Positions 18,142 to 27,007 of a DNA stretch of 64,000 bases are shown piece by piece. The stretch's first letter is position 1. Every line of letters begins with the position of its first letter. This DNA is from Hyphomicrobiales bacterium. GTDB taxonomy: Bacteria; Pseudomonadota; Alphaproteobacteria; Rhizobiales; Rhizobiaceae. Below the pieces are notes generated by a model. It made no database searches. It saw only the letters and a list, made by a program, of their open reading frames with translations, and had not been told where the DNA came from. The position numbers were made by a program, and so were the translations under genes. The stretch lies in contig UBJO01000018.1 in the NCBI GenBank assembly GCA_900465665.1, positions 58,608-122,607 of the forward strand. Direction: 5' to 3'.

Positions 18142-19140
18142 CTAGTCATAATCGAAAGCCGCCTCACCTGTCCATGGACTGTGGCAGGCCACGCTGTGGG
18201 CTCCACCCTCATTTCGCAATCTGGGAGCTGTCTTTCGGCAGATCGCTTCGGCACTCGGACATTGCAAAGCAAATTGGCAGCCTACCAGTACGTCTTGCGA
18301 TCCAGATGATATTGCCGAAGGCCAATGAGGCTCAGCGCTATTGCTCGAAGCCATCGAAAGCAGTCTCCTGCTGTGCGGGTGACGCGGAAACGAAAAGAAA
18401 CTGTCGTGCGAGGCACTTTCCACAATCCTCCCCCCATGCATAACTGTCACCCTGTCACAAATTTCCCAAGCAGCTCCGAGACTGTGAGTGGTGAGGAGTA
18501 CGCCAATATTTTGCTCTTTCGCCACGGTCCTAAACAGATCCAGTATTTGTGCTTGAATAGATGCGTCAAGCGATACGGTCGGTTCATCGACTAAGAGGAT
18601 TTTCGGCTTCCGTAGTAGGGCCATTGCCAGCATAACACGCTGGCGTTGCCCGCCGGACAGCTGATGGGGATACTGTCGAAGTACGTCACGCGCCCCGGCG
18701 AGCTTCACCAAGTCGAACACCCTGAGCGCTGCGTCCTCCCAGTCTCGCCTTGTACGCCAGAACCAACCACCTTTTCTGTTTGGATTTGCGTACCTCTGAA
18801 CATCTTGGACTTGGGAACCAATCCGAAAAAGCGGGTTGAAGCTTGCAAATGTATCTTGAGGAACGAGCGAGATTGCATTCCGCACGGCCCCGGCATGTCT
18901 CACACGGTCGACACCATCGATCAGAATAGTTCCGGAATTCAATCTCGCTTGCTTAGGGAGCGTGCCAAGAATCGCGCGGGCTAAAGTGGTTTTTCCGCAG
19001 CCAGTCTGCCCTATAAGCCCGAGTATCTCGCCACTCTCCACCTCGATGTTGATATTATCGAGAACACGGACGCCGGGCTGCTGTGTCTGATATGACACTG
19101 AGACACCGTTCACACTCAACAACGGGGCCACTGTGATCAA
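18142..19140 (-). CDS. Peptide/nickel-type ABC transporter ATPase, first subunit (DppD/OppD-like)
   Basis: 332 residues. Walker A GQTGCGKTTLARA, signature LSGGQRQRVMLAMAL and Walker B ILLVDEPTVSLD. The C-terminus again shows the Cys-containing extension (CQFALQCPSAEAICRKTAP). The probable start is TTG 19140, whose TTGA overlaps the stop of the permease gene; a GTG three codons on is an alternative. It pairs with the DppF-like ATPase to power the two permeases. Confidence 0.9.
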   Translation of the reverse strand: MITVAPLLSVNGVSVSYQTQQPGVRVLDNINIEVESGEILGLIGQTGCGKTTLARAILGTLPKQARLNSGTILIDGVDRVRHAGAVRNAISLVPQDTFASFNPLFRIGSQVQDVQRYANPNRKGGWFWRTRRDWEDAALRVFDLVKLAGARDVLRQYPHQLSGGQRQRVMLAMALLRKPKILLVDEPTVSLDASIQAQILDLFRTVAKEQNIGVLLTTHSLGAAWEICDRVTVMHGGRIVESASHDSFFSFPRHPHSRRLLSMASSNSAEPHWPSAISSGSQDVLVGCQFALQCPSAEAICRKTAPRLRNEGGAHSVACHSPWTGEAAFDYD

Positions 19141-19967
19141 CTCCTATCATCAAGTCGCGGATCCAGTACGTCACGGAGCCCGTCGCCAAGAAGGTAGAAC
19201 GCGAGGACGGTGAGAAAAATCGCTGCACCTGGCGCGAGAGGATACCACCAAGCATCGGGAAGATACTCGCGACTCTCAGCTATCATACGTCCCCACTCAG
19301 GAGAAGGTGGCGGGGCTCCCAAGCCGAGGAAGCCAAGCGTCGCAGCGGACAATATTGTCGCACCGATTCCAATTGATGTGCGGACGACAATGGACGACGC
19401 GATCGTAGGCAGAATATGCAAAACCATTATGCGATAAGGCGACGCACCCAATGAGGCCGCTGACTGCACGAAGGTCTCATTTTTTACGGAGCGCGTCTCG
19501 CCGTAAACGAGTCGTGCCCAGAAGGGCCAATATGTAAGCGACAGAGCTATGACAACCGTCCCTACCGATGGACCCAGCGCCTGCGTTATCGCGATCGCTG
19601 CCATAATCTGCGGTAGAGCGAGGAAAATGTCAGAGACCCGCATAAGGTAATCACACATCCAGTTATTGTAGTAGCCCGCTACCAAGCCGACCGGCACTCC
19701 AACCATTAGACCTACGGCGGATGTGGCAATCGCGATGACCAATGTGGATCGAGCACCCCAGATTACGCTTGCTAAGAGGTCACTACCCATTCGGTCTGTC
19801 CCGAGCGGAGCAGATAAGGAAGGCTCGATCAATCGTCTTGCGATTTCGATTTGCGGTGGAGCAACGAGTAGCGGCGCAAATACGGCAACGAACAGTATAA
19901 TCAGGAGAAGTATCAATCCGCAAAGGGACATCCCGTCGCTCAAGATTCGTCGTGTCAAGTTGTTCAC
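19137..19967 (-). CDS. Peptide-type ABC transporter permease (DppC-like)
   Basis: 276 residues, GTG start overlapping the previous stop by 4 bases. The N-terminal TM and linker PLGTDRMGSDLLASVIWGARST are the DppC/OppC hallmark. The cytoplasmic EAA loop QSAASLGASPYRIMVLHILP contacts the ATPases. About six membrane segments. It forms a heterodimer with the DppB-like permease. Confidence 0.92.
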   Translation of the reverse strand: MNNLTRRILSDGMSLCGLILLLIILFVAVFAPLLVAPPQIEIARRLIEPSLSAPLGTDRMGSDLLASVIWGARSTLVIAIATSAVGLMVGVPVGLVAGYYNNWMCDYLMRVSDIFLALPQIMAAIAITQALGPSVGTVVIALSLTYWPFWARLVYGETRSVKNETFVQSAASLGASPYRIMVLHILPTIASSIVVRTSIGIGATILSAATLGFLGLGAPPPSPEWGRMIAESREYLPDAWWYPLAPGAAIFLTVLAFYLLGDGLRDVLDPRLDDRS

Positions 19968-20968
19968 TGGACCTCCCGAGGATCGATAACGACCTGTAGA
20001 ATATCCACAAGCACGTTGAGCAACGCGAAAAGTCCGCCTGCCAGAAGAGTGAACCCCATCACCGCGTTGTAATCCGAATAGATAATGGATCGCACTGCGT
20101 AATTGCCCAATCCCGGCCAGTCGAACACGGTTTCAACGGCTACTGTACCTGCCAACATTACACCGGCTGTTAGGCCTATCAAGGTAACGGTAGCCGCTAA
20201 AGAGACCCTAAGAACATATTTCCAGACAACGATCCGACGCGGTATGCCCATCGCGATCTGATAAGCCACGGAAGGTGACTCTATGAAGTTCAGGACGCTG
20301 TTCCTGGTGAACCGTTGAACGGTTGCGGCTGCCGGAAGTCCGAGTGTCAGGGCGGGCAAAGCCAAGTGGCGAAGAGCAGACGCGAATGCTTGTGAGTCCC
20401 CAGCGATAAGAGCGTCTATCACCACAAATCCCGTCAGAGCGCCTGGATTATAGCCATCTGTTCGGCCGGAGAGCGGTAGCCAGTCTAGTTTCATAGAAAA
20501 CAGCAACTGGAGCTGGATGGCGATCCAGAAGTGGGTGAGCGCTATGCTGGCAACAGTCGCGACGCGAGCGGCATGGTCTAGCCATGAATTGCGGTGCACA
20601 CCACAAATTACCCCGAGTGGGATCCCAAGTACAGCGGCGATGAGCATTGCTGTTATCGTTAATTCAACAGTCGCAGGAAGGCGCGCCGCGAGATCGCCGG
20701 CAACCGGCCCGTGAGTGTAAAGGCTCGTGCCGAGGTCGCCCTTAGCGACGTCGGATAGATATATGAGGAATTGCAAAAGAATAGGCTCGTTTAGACCATA
20801 CCGGTCTCGAACCATTTCGATCTGGGAGGCGGTAGCATTTTCACCGGCGAGGAGAGTGGCCGGGTCGATGGGTATTACCCGTGATAGGAAAAATACGAAC
20901 GCCAGCAATGCCAATAGTGTCGGGGCCAACCACACCAGTCTATTGATGGCCACCGGAAGCCAGCGCAT
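19964..20968 (-). CDS. Peptide-type ABC transporter permease (DppB-like)
   Basis: 334 residues. The first TM (LVWLAPTLLALLAFVFFLSR) is followed by the DppB-type periplasmic segment IPIDPATLLAGENATASQIE, then DRYGLNEPILLQFLIYLSDV and GDLGTSLYTHGPV. The late EAA-like loop is YQIAMGIPRRIVVWKYVLR. It starts 26 bases after the binding-protein stop and overlaps the DppC-like gene. Confidence 0.92.
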   Translation of the reverse strand: MRWLPVAINRLVWLAPTLLALLAFVFFLSRVIPIDPATLLAGENATASQIEMVRDRYGLNEPILLQFLIYLSDVAKGDLGTSLYTHGPVAGDLAARLPATVELTITAMLIAAVLGIPLGVICGVHRNSWLDHAARVATVASIALTHFWIAIQLQLLFSMKLDWLPLSGRTDGYNPGALTGFVVIDALIAGDSQAFASALRHLALPALTLGLPAAATVQRFTRNSVLNFIESPSVAYQIAMGIPRRIVVWKYVLRVSLAATVTLIGLTAGVMLAGTVAVETVFDWPGLGNYAVRSIIYSDYNAVMGFTLLAGGLFALLNVLVDILQVVIDPREVQ

Positions 20969-20993
20969 TGTTTACCTTCGATCCAACTTGATT

Positions 20994-22559
20994 TCAGGCC
21001 TCCATGGAAGCCCAACGAAAATCCTGTCCGTTGTTCACCGGGGAAAACCTAATGCCGGAAACTCTCTTTGAATATGGGCCATACCAACGTGTGTTGTAAA
21101 CAAATATACCCGCCGCATCGTCAGTGACCATCCTTGTCATTTCTTCGTACAGATGCTGTCGTTCTTCGCGACTGTCGGACACGAGTGCACGCTCGAGCCG
21201 TTCGTCAAAATCGGCGTTGCTATAGTAAGACAAAGATCGCTGTCCGTGATATCGCGTCCCGAATCCCTCGCCAACCCAGTTGTTTGGGTCAAGGTAGAAG
21301 GTACTCTTCCAAATCGGAATTATGTCAGGCCGTGTATCAAGAGACATCAGTCGGTTGGCAACGACCGGCCAGGGAGAAACTTCGATTTTCGTTTCGATGC
21401 CGATTTTGCGAAGGGAGCTCTGAAACAGCACTGCCGCTTGCTCCGACTCGCTGTGGCCGGCCAAGGCATTGATCGTCAGTGTTCGCAGGGGCGCCTTCAC
21501 GAGTGCGAGCTCGGCTGCGGCTTTTGTAAGATCGTAAGTGAAGCCCTTCAAGTCAGGGGGCGAACCCCACATAGTAATTGGAAGCGGCCCGGGATTGCGT
21601 GATACAGACCCTCTCATGATCGTTTCAATGTACCCGTCGTAGTCAAACGCATAAGCGAGGGCGCGCCGGAAGTGAACGTCGTCCAAAGGCGGACGCGCGT
21701 TGTTCAGAGCGAAAAGGAAGACGCGCATCGACTCTTCCTCTAGAATCTGTACGTTCGGAGACTGGCGAAGGCGCTGGATTTGATCGTAGGGCATAAATCC
21801 GTCGGAGCCCTGAAAATCACCGTGAATCAGACCGAGGACGCGGGTGTTTGTCTCAAGTACGTTGCGAAATTCGATTTCCTCGATCGGGCTGCTGTTAAAG
21901 CCTGCGAAATGGGTTTTAAATCTCTCGGCGGACCACCCGACAGCTGGGTCGAAACGGGTTAACTGATACGAGCCGGAACCTGCCTCATTTCGACCCAACC
22001 AACCTTCAGCCCAGTCGCCATTTACCTCACGTCGCTTCATAAGGGCACGGTTAAGGACCGCGATATCCGGGACGGTCGCCAAGAAAATAGCGGACGGGAA
22101 CGTAAGATTGAACACAACGGTGTGGGTATCACGAGCCACCGTGGTACCCGGTTTAATAACTCCCTGATAAAGAGCCGCCGGGCCTTTGTTGAGAGCGAGT
22201 ATTCGGTCGATGGAGTAGACGACGTCATCGGCCGTTAATGGCGTTCCATCGTGAAAGACCACGTCATTTCTGAGCTTAAACTCGTAGGACTTTCGGTCCG
22301 AAGAGACCGTATAACTTTCCGCGAGCCACGGTATCAACTTTGGCGGATTGTCAACGTATCGATATAGACCGTCGTAGAGATTGAATCTTACTCCAGCGCG
22401 GGAGGCGTCGAAAACCGTGTGCGGGTCTAAAGTGTCATAAGGCGAGTTACTCGCGAACACGAACGCCTCAGACGACTGAGCTTGTACGCGGCTCGAAACG
22501 AGTGGCACCAGCGCCGCCGAACCCATCAATTTCAGTATGTTTCGGCGTGAAGTTAACAT
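20994..22559 (-). CDS. Peptide/nickel-type ABC transporter substrate-binding protein (family 5)
   Basis: 521 residues. SRRNILKLMGSAALVPLVSS near the start is a twin-arginine-like signal ending VQAQ. The mature protein begins FVFASNSPYDTLDPHTVFDA and contains YEFKLRNDVVFHDGTPLTAD, the SBP_bac_5 signature. It would capture the substrate in the periplasm. The ligand (peptide, opine, glycoside, metal complex) cannot be predicted. It is the first gene of the operon, with a G-rich site before ATG 22559. Confidence 0.92.
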   Translation of the reverse strand: MLTSRRNILKLMGSAALVPLVSSRVQAQSSEAFVFASNSPYDTLDPHTVFDASRAGVRFNLYDGLYRYVDNPPKLIPWLAESYTVSSDRKSYEFKLRNDVVFHDGTPLTADDVVYSIDRILALNKGPAALYQGVIKPGTTVARDTHTVVFNLTFPSAIFLATVPDIAVLNRALMKRREVNGDWAEGWLGRNEAGSGSYQLTRFDPAVGWSAERFKTHFAGFNSSPIEEIEFRNVLETNTRVLGLIHGDFQGSDGFMPYDQIQRLRQSPNVQILEEESMRVFLFALNNARPPLDDVHFRRALAYAFDYDGYIETIMRGSVSRNPGPLPITMWGSPPDLKGFTYDLTKAAAELALVKAPLRTLTINALAGHSESEQAAVLFQSSLRKIGIETKIEVSPWPVVANRLMSLDTRPDIIPIWKSTFYLDPNNWVGEGFGTRYHGQRSLSYYSNADFDERLERALVSDSREERQHLYEEMTRMVTDDAAGIFVYNTRWYGPYSKRVSGIRFSPVNNGQDFRWASMEA

Positions 22560-22893
22560 GTTCTGCCCCCAGATGACCTTGAGAGCAACATACTCTGAGA
22601 TTCAAGCGCAGGCGGTTAAAAAAGGTAAATTATGCACCCCCGATATTGAAATTCCCGATTTTCATTTCTTACTCCGATGAGCGTTCTAATCCAGATGGTT
22701 TTCGCCCCGCTGACTTTGGGTCACCTGTTAATGATGATCAACTTGATTGCGAAGGCTGTCATGAACGCTAATTTTAGGGCATGGGGTCCGCTGTTGTTGC
22801 TGCCAGGATGCGATTTGCCGCGATCCAAGAAAGCACGCTAGTCTCGTGAGACAAAGCGTTCGGAGATGTTGATAAGGATGGGGCGGTAGGATT
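22560..22893. other. Intergenic region between the dpp-like operon and the mocA-like gene
   Basis: 334 bases, partly AT-rich near 22610-22680. It must contain the divergent promoters of the peptide-type operon and the cytidylyltransferase gene. No operator or repeat stands out. Confidence 0.4.
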
Positions 22894-23520
22894 ATGGTCT
22901 CGCGCGATTTTAGAAGAATTGCAATCGTGATACTGGCTGCCGGCAAATCCAGCAGAATGGGAGGGGGGAACCACAAGCTTTTGGCTGAATTCGACGGCGT
23001 GCCACTAGTTCGCCGATCGGTGGTGACCGCCCTGGAGAGCGATGCAGCCTCGGTCATCCTGGTCACCGGCTATCGAAGCGACGAAATTGAAGATGCAGTT
23101 TCCAATCTTTCGGTCGAAACCGCCCGCAATAACGAGTTCGCATCAGGGATGGCCAGTTCGATTAAGGTGGGGTTCGCGACAAAAGGTGTCGAGGCTGCCG
23201 ATGGAGCGCTTGTGATGCTCGCCGATATGCCGGCTGTGACGAGCGGCCATTTGAATATGCTCATGGAAGCTTTCAACCGCACGGATGGCAGCGTCGTGAT
23301 CCGATCGGTGTCCGCCGGGAAACGCGGAAATCCCGTGATTTTGCCCAAAGCATTGTTTGACACGATTCCGTCTTTGCAAGGCGACGTCGGGGCGAGAGGG
23401 ATTATCGAGAGCTCCAATCTGCCTGTGATCGACGTCGATATCGGGAACGCTGCGGAAATAGACGTGGATACCCCGGCTGATCTTTCGGCCGCCGGCGGCA
23501 TTCTTGCAGACGTGGCCTGA
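22894..23520 (+). CDS. MocA-like molybdenum cofactor cytidylyltransferase / NTP transferase
   Basis: 208 residues of the MobA-like nucleotidyltransferase fold. IVILAAGKSSRMGGGNHKLL is the nucleotide-binding loop with Lys. VILVTGYRSDEI, NNEFASGMASSIKVGF and GALVMLADMPAVTSGHLN (metal-binding Asp in ADMP) match MocA. RGNPVILPKALFDTI and LQGDVGARG complete the family pattern. MocA joins CTP to molybdopterin to make the MCD cofactor used by PaoABC-type aldehyde oxidoreductases, one of which is encoded at 7.5-15.4 kb. It stands alone here rather than beside xdhC. Confidence 0.88.
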   Translation: MVSRDFRRIAIVILAAGKSSRMGGGNHKLLAEFDGVPLVRRSVVTALESDAASVILVTGYRSDEIEDAVSNLSVETARNNEFASGMASSIKVGFATKGVEAADGALVMLADMPAVTSGHLNMLMEAFNRTDGSVVIRSVSAGKRGNPVILPKALFDTIPSLQGDVGARGIIESSNLPVIDVDIGNAAEIDVDTPADLSAAGGILADVA

Positions 23521-23784
23521 TGATCTGCTCAACTGTTGTCGATGGAGATACAGCCGTCGGGACGCAAAACCATCTCAACACTTGGGGATGTGGGTAAGCC
23601 CTTCGCCGAGAGGCGGCTTGCCAGCGACGCGTGTACGATGGTGGCCGAGCAATCTCGGATGTCTCCGATCAACGGAGCTGACCGTGCCTTCGAGCGAGAC
23701 GAGCGTGCTCGTCTACCGATGTTGTTCTGGTGATGTTCATACTCCTCCGAACTTTGAACATCGGCTCAGACTGTGCATCGGCTT

Positions 23785-26676
23785 TTACGCGAAGATCGCT
23801 CTCTCGCGTTCTGGATGCTGTAGCGAATGCAAGAGCGCACGTGCCTCGATCAAGTCGGGAAAAGACTCTTCCGATTTGAATTTTTGGCACGGACCGGTCA
23901 ATACGCCTATCGCGTCTTCGAAACGATAGGCGTTGAGAAGATTGCGCGCATACGAGAGTGAAGCACGGATTTCCAGTGCTAACGCCCCGATCTTCCGCGA
24001 CTTTGAGATCGACTCTTGGAAAAGCACTTCTGCGCGCTCGTTTTCGCCAAACCCTAAGGCAATTAGTGCCATCACACGGATAATTTCCGGTAGACACCAA
24101 TTTGCATCCTGTTCGATGGCTAGTTTTTCAGCCTCCTTAACAAGTTCGTGTGCCTCGACCAGCAAACCGTCCTCAAAAAGTGCTTCTGCCACCATGCTGT
24201 AATGCATCGGCGCGCGTAATATGTTGCGAGCTGCGATAAGCTCTCTCAGCCTTGACCTGAGCTCAATCGAAGCTCCCGGACTTCCTCGTTTCGCTTGTAC
24301 CGCAGCCTTGAAGAAAAAACACGACTCACGCCATACGCCGATGTCTTCCCGCAGTCCGTTGCGCTCGATCGCATCCAAAAAAAGCTCTGTCGATTCATAA
24401 TCGCCGGACCAAAATGACAGCGGCACCGCGAATACCGCGAGTGCGTTTGAATGCGAGACCACATGACCGGAAATCTCTGCACGCTCAACTGCTGCTCGCG
24501 CTACTTTGAGTGACTGCGTGACCTCTCCGGAAATCCAGAGAACGAGGGAGAGAGAGCATCGAACCGCCACGCCTTTCTCCGCTTGAAACCGGGCGAAGCG
24601 TACAGGATCGGTCAACTTCCTGTTTCTGGCTGCAAGCTTTTCGAGCCGACGTCTGGCACTCGCGATCTCACCTATATAGATTTCAGCTGTCGCCATCATG
24701 CGATAAGCTTCATCTACTGCCGCCCAATCAGACTTCGATTCCGTCAGAGAGATAAAATTTTCAAGGCCCGCTAAACCTTCCCGCGGCCTGCCGGTATAAA
24801 TCAGATAAGAACACAGTCCCCAAAGGCCATAGATCTCGTACTTCGTGTTCCCGCTTTCTTTCCCGAGTTGATAGCATTCTTTCCACGCAGCTTCGGTGTC
24901 CAGAGGAAGATGTTGAGCGAAAGAGAGACCGGAGGCTTTAGCCGCGATGAGCTTCATTGTGAGCTCTTTTGGGCAGTCTCCCAGATCCTTTGTGGCCAGT
25001 ATCGCTCTTTCGACGCGGGACTGCATTTCATTCAAGGAAGACAGCTCGTACCACAGCGGGATTGCCGCGGCCGTGAGCCGAACGCCGAGCATCTGATCTC
25101 CGTTCGGACTAAATGCCCATGACATCGAGTTGCGGACATCATCGATACGATGTGCGTACTCAGCCATCCACTCGTTTCTGTTCCTGCTCTCCTGCTCGCT
25201 CGCCGCCTTTTCGAATAGGGCAAGGATTTGCCAGGCGTGTCTCCTTAGCGCATCTTCACGCTCCCCTTCGTCCGATAGGCGTTCACCTGCATAAGCTCGA
25301 GTGGTCTCCAGCAGCCTGTAGTTCAGAGCTCCATCTCGATAATCGGCACAGATCAGCGATTTGTTTGCAAGCCTCTCCAGCCCCTCGATGGTCTGTGTCG
25401 TGTCGAAGGCCATCGCTTCGGCCATTCCCGCTGCGTCCTCGAGGCGAAACATACCTGCAAAGACAGACACGAGACGTAAGAGCGATGCCTCGTCGTCCGA
25501 TAAAAGGCGATAGCTCCAGTCCAAGGTAGCCAACAGTGTTTGTTGGCGGAGCGGGGCGGTACGTTCGCCGTTACTAAACCGGAGGAACCGTTGCTCCAGC
25601 ATGGCGAGCAAAGTCTGCAAGCCATATGCAAAGGTCTTGCTGGCTACCATCTCAATAGCAAGCGGTATGCCGTCCACTCTTCGACAGATAGCGGAAACCA
25701 GCGGAGCATCTGCGTCGCTCAGAACGAAACTTGTTCTTCGGCCGTTAGCTCGAGCGACAAAAAGTCTAACTGCCCCAAATTCGAGAGCACTCAGCGCGGT
25801 GGCTCCCGCGAAAGTGCCCGGTATGGACAAGTTGGGTAAACGATAAACCTCTTCCCGATCGACTGATAGGGGTTCGCGACTGGTTGCAAGTATCCTGATA
25901 GTTGGCAGCGCCTCCAGCAGACGTCGGGTGACTGACGAGATGGTGGGCGCGAGGTGTTCGCAATTATCTAATATGAGCAGTGTGCTGCGACCGTGCAGCC
26001 GCTCAATGATCTCGGAAAGTGTGTCCTCCGATCTTTGGCGTGCACCAACACCCGCGGCAATCGCTGCTATGGCGTACTGATCGTCTCCGACCGTCGAAAG
26101 ATCGACGAAGCTTACGCCATCGGAAAACTGCTCCACTAATCGGTGACCGAGTGAAAGAGCAAGGGTTGTTTTGCCCATCCCGCCGGGCCCGACCAGCGTT
26201 ACGCAACGACTGGCATTTAACTTCTCGATCAGGATAGAAATGTCCTCATCTCGCCCTATGAGTTCGGCGACGGCGAGGTTTGGCAATGGCTGAGACGGTT
26301 TTGACTGGACGGCATTTGGCTCCGCATGCTCGACTTCAACCTTACCGACGAACTGATATCCTCGGCCTGCCACGGTTGCGATGTACAAACATTCGTGGTC
26401 GCCGAGCGCCTTGCGCAATGAAGCCACATTTACCTTCAAGTTGCTCTCCTGCACGTAAGTGCTAGGCCAACAAAAAGTCAGTAATTCATTTTTACTGACG
26501 ATTTCGCCAGCCCTGCGAACAAGTAGTGTCAGAATATCGATCGCTCGTCCGCCAATCCGAACAGTCAGACCGTCGCGCAGAAGAAGTTGGCGTTGAGGGA
26601 TAAACCTAAACGGACCGAAAGTGTAGGTGATAGTCCCCTGCTGATTGTTGTCAGACGTCATTTCGGGATGTCCCAA
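23785..26676 (-). CDS. Winged-helix / NTPase / TPR transcriptional regulator
   Basis: 963 residues. Residues ~15-110 form an OmpR/PhoB-type winged helix without a receiver (FGPFRFIPQRQLLLRDG, ELLTFCWPSTYVQESNLKVN, RGYQFVG). Then comes an NB-ARC/AAA-like NTPase with Walker A LVGPGGMGKTTLALSL, Walker B STLLILDNCEHL and sensor RILATSREPLSV. The C-terminal ~500 residues are TPR-like helical repeats. This layout is common in rhizobial genomes and suggests a signal-dependent activator that oligomerises on ATP binding. GGAGG lies 10 bases before the TTG at 26676; ATG 26661 is the alternative start. The target is unknown. Confidence 0.85.
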   Translation of the reverse strand: MGHPEMTSDNNQQGTITYTFGPFRFIPQRQLLLRDGLTVRIGGRAIDILTLLVRRAGEIVSKNELLTFCWPSTYVQESNLKVNVASLRKALGDHECLYIATVAGRGYQFVGKVEVEHAEPNAVQSKPSQPLPNLAVAELIGRDEDISILIEKLNASRCVTLVGPGGMGKTTLALSLGHRLVEQFSDGVSFVDLSTVGDDQYAIAAIAAGVGARQRSEDTLSEIIERLHGRSTLLILDNCEHLAPTISSVTRRLLEALPTIRILATSREPLSVDREEVYRLPNLSIPGTFAGATALSALEFGAVRLFVARANGRRTSFVLSDADAPLVSAICRRVDGIPLAIEMVASKTFAYGLQTLLAMLEQRFLRFSNGERTAPLRQQTLLATLDWSYRLLSDDEASLLRLVSVFAGMFRLEDAAGMAEAMAFDTTQTIEGLERLANKSLICADYRDGALNYRLLETTRAYAGERLSDEGEREDALRRHAWQILALFEKAASEQESRNRNEWMAEYAHRIDDVRNSMSWAFSPNGDQMLGVRLTAAAIPLWYELSSLNEMQSRVERAILATKDLGDCPKELTMKLIAAKASGLSFAQHLPLDTEAAWKECYQLGKESGNTKYEIYGLWGLCSYLIYTGRPREGLAGLENFISLTESKSDWAAVDEAYRMMATAEIYIGEIASARRRLEKLAARNRKLTDPVRFARFQAEKGVAVRCSLSLVLWISGEVTQSLKVARAAVERAEISGHVVSHSNALAVFAVPLSFWSGDYESTELFLDAIERNGLREDIGVWRESCFFFKAAVQAKRGSPGASIELRSRLRELIAARNILRAPMHYSMVAEALFEDGLLVEAHELVKEAEKLAIEQDANWCLPEIIRVMALIALGFGENERAEVLFQESISKSRKIGALALEIRASLSYARNLLNAYRFEDAIGVLTGPCQKFKSEESFPDLIEARALLHSLQHPERERAIFA

Positions 26677-27007
26677 CTAGCTGCATCCTCCGCGTTCGTC
26701 GGAGGCCGCAGGCCGCATCGTACCCCGCCGATAGGCCACGTTTATTTTGCAAGTACGCCTAATTCTTCAAATCCAACCACTCAGTCCATTTGCGCATCAC
26801 GACAAGCTAATATTTCTCCCCTATCTATGAATCGTCAAGTGATAAGGTGTGTTAGACTAACGCCAAACATTTGAAAACCCCTATATTACAACTCGAAAAG
26901 CGATGGGAAATCTGTTTTTCGCTTTCAATTTTTACAAGGTTAGCCGCGTCACCAGGGATATCCTAGACCGCTCACGACGGTGTAACTGGCAGTGATTGCC
27001 TTTCAAT
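26677..27007. other. Intergenic region, regulator to ydeP-like gene
   Basis: About 330 bases, AT-rich around 26750-26960. It should carry the promoter of the minus-strand regulator. No gene or repeat recognised. Confidence 0.35.
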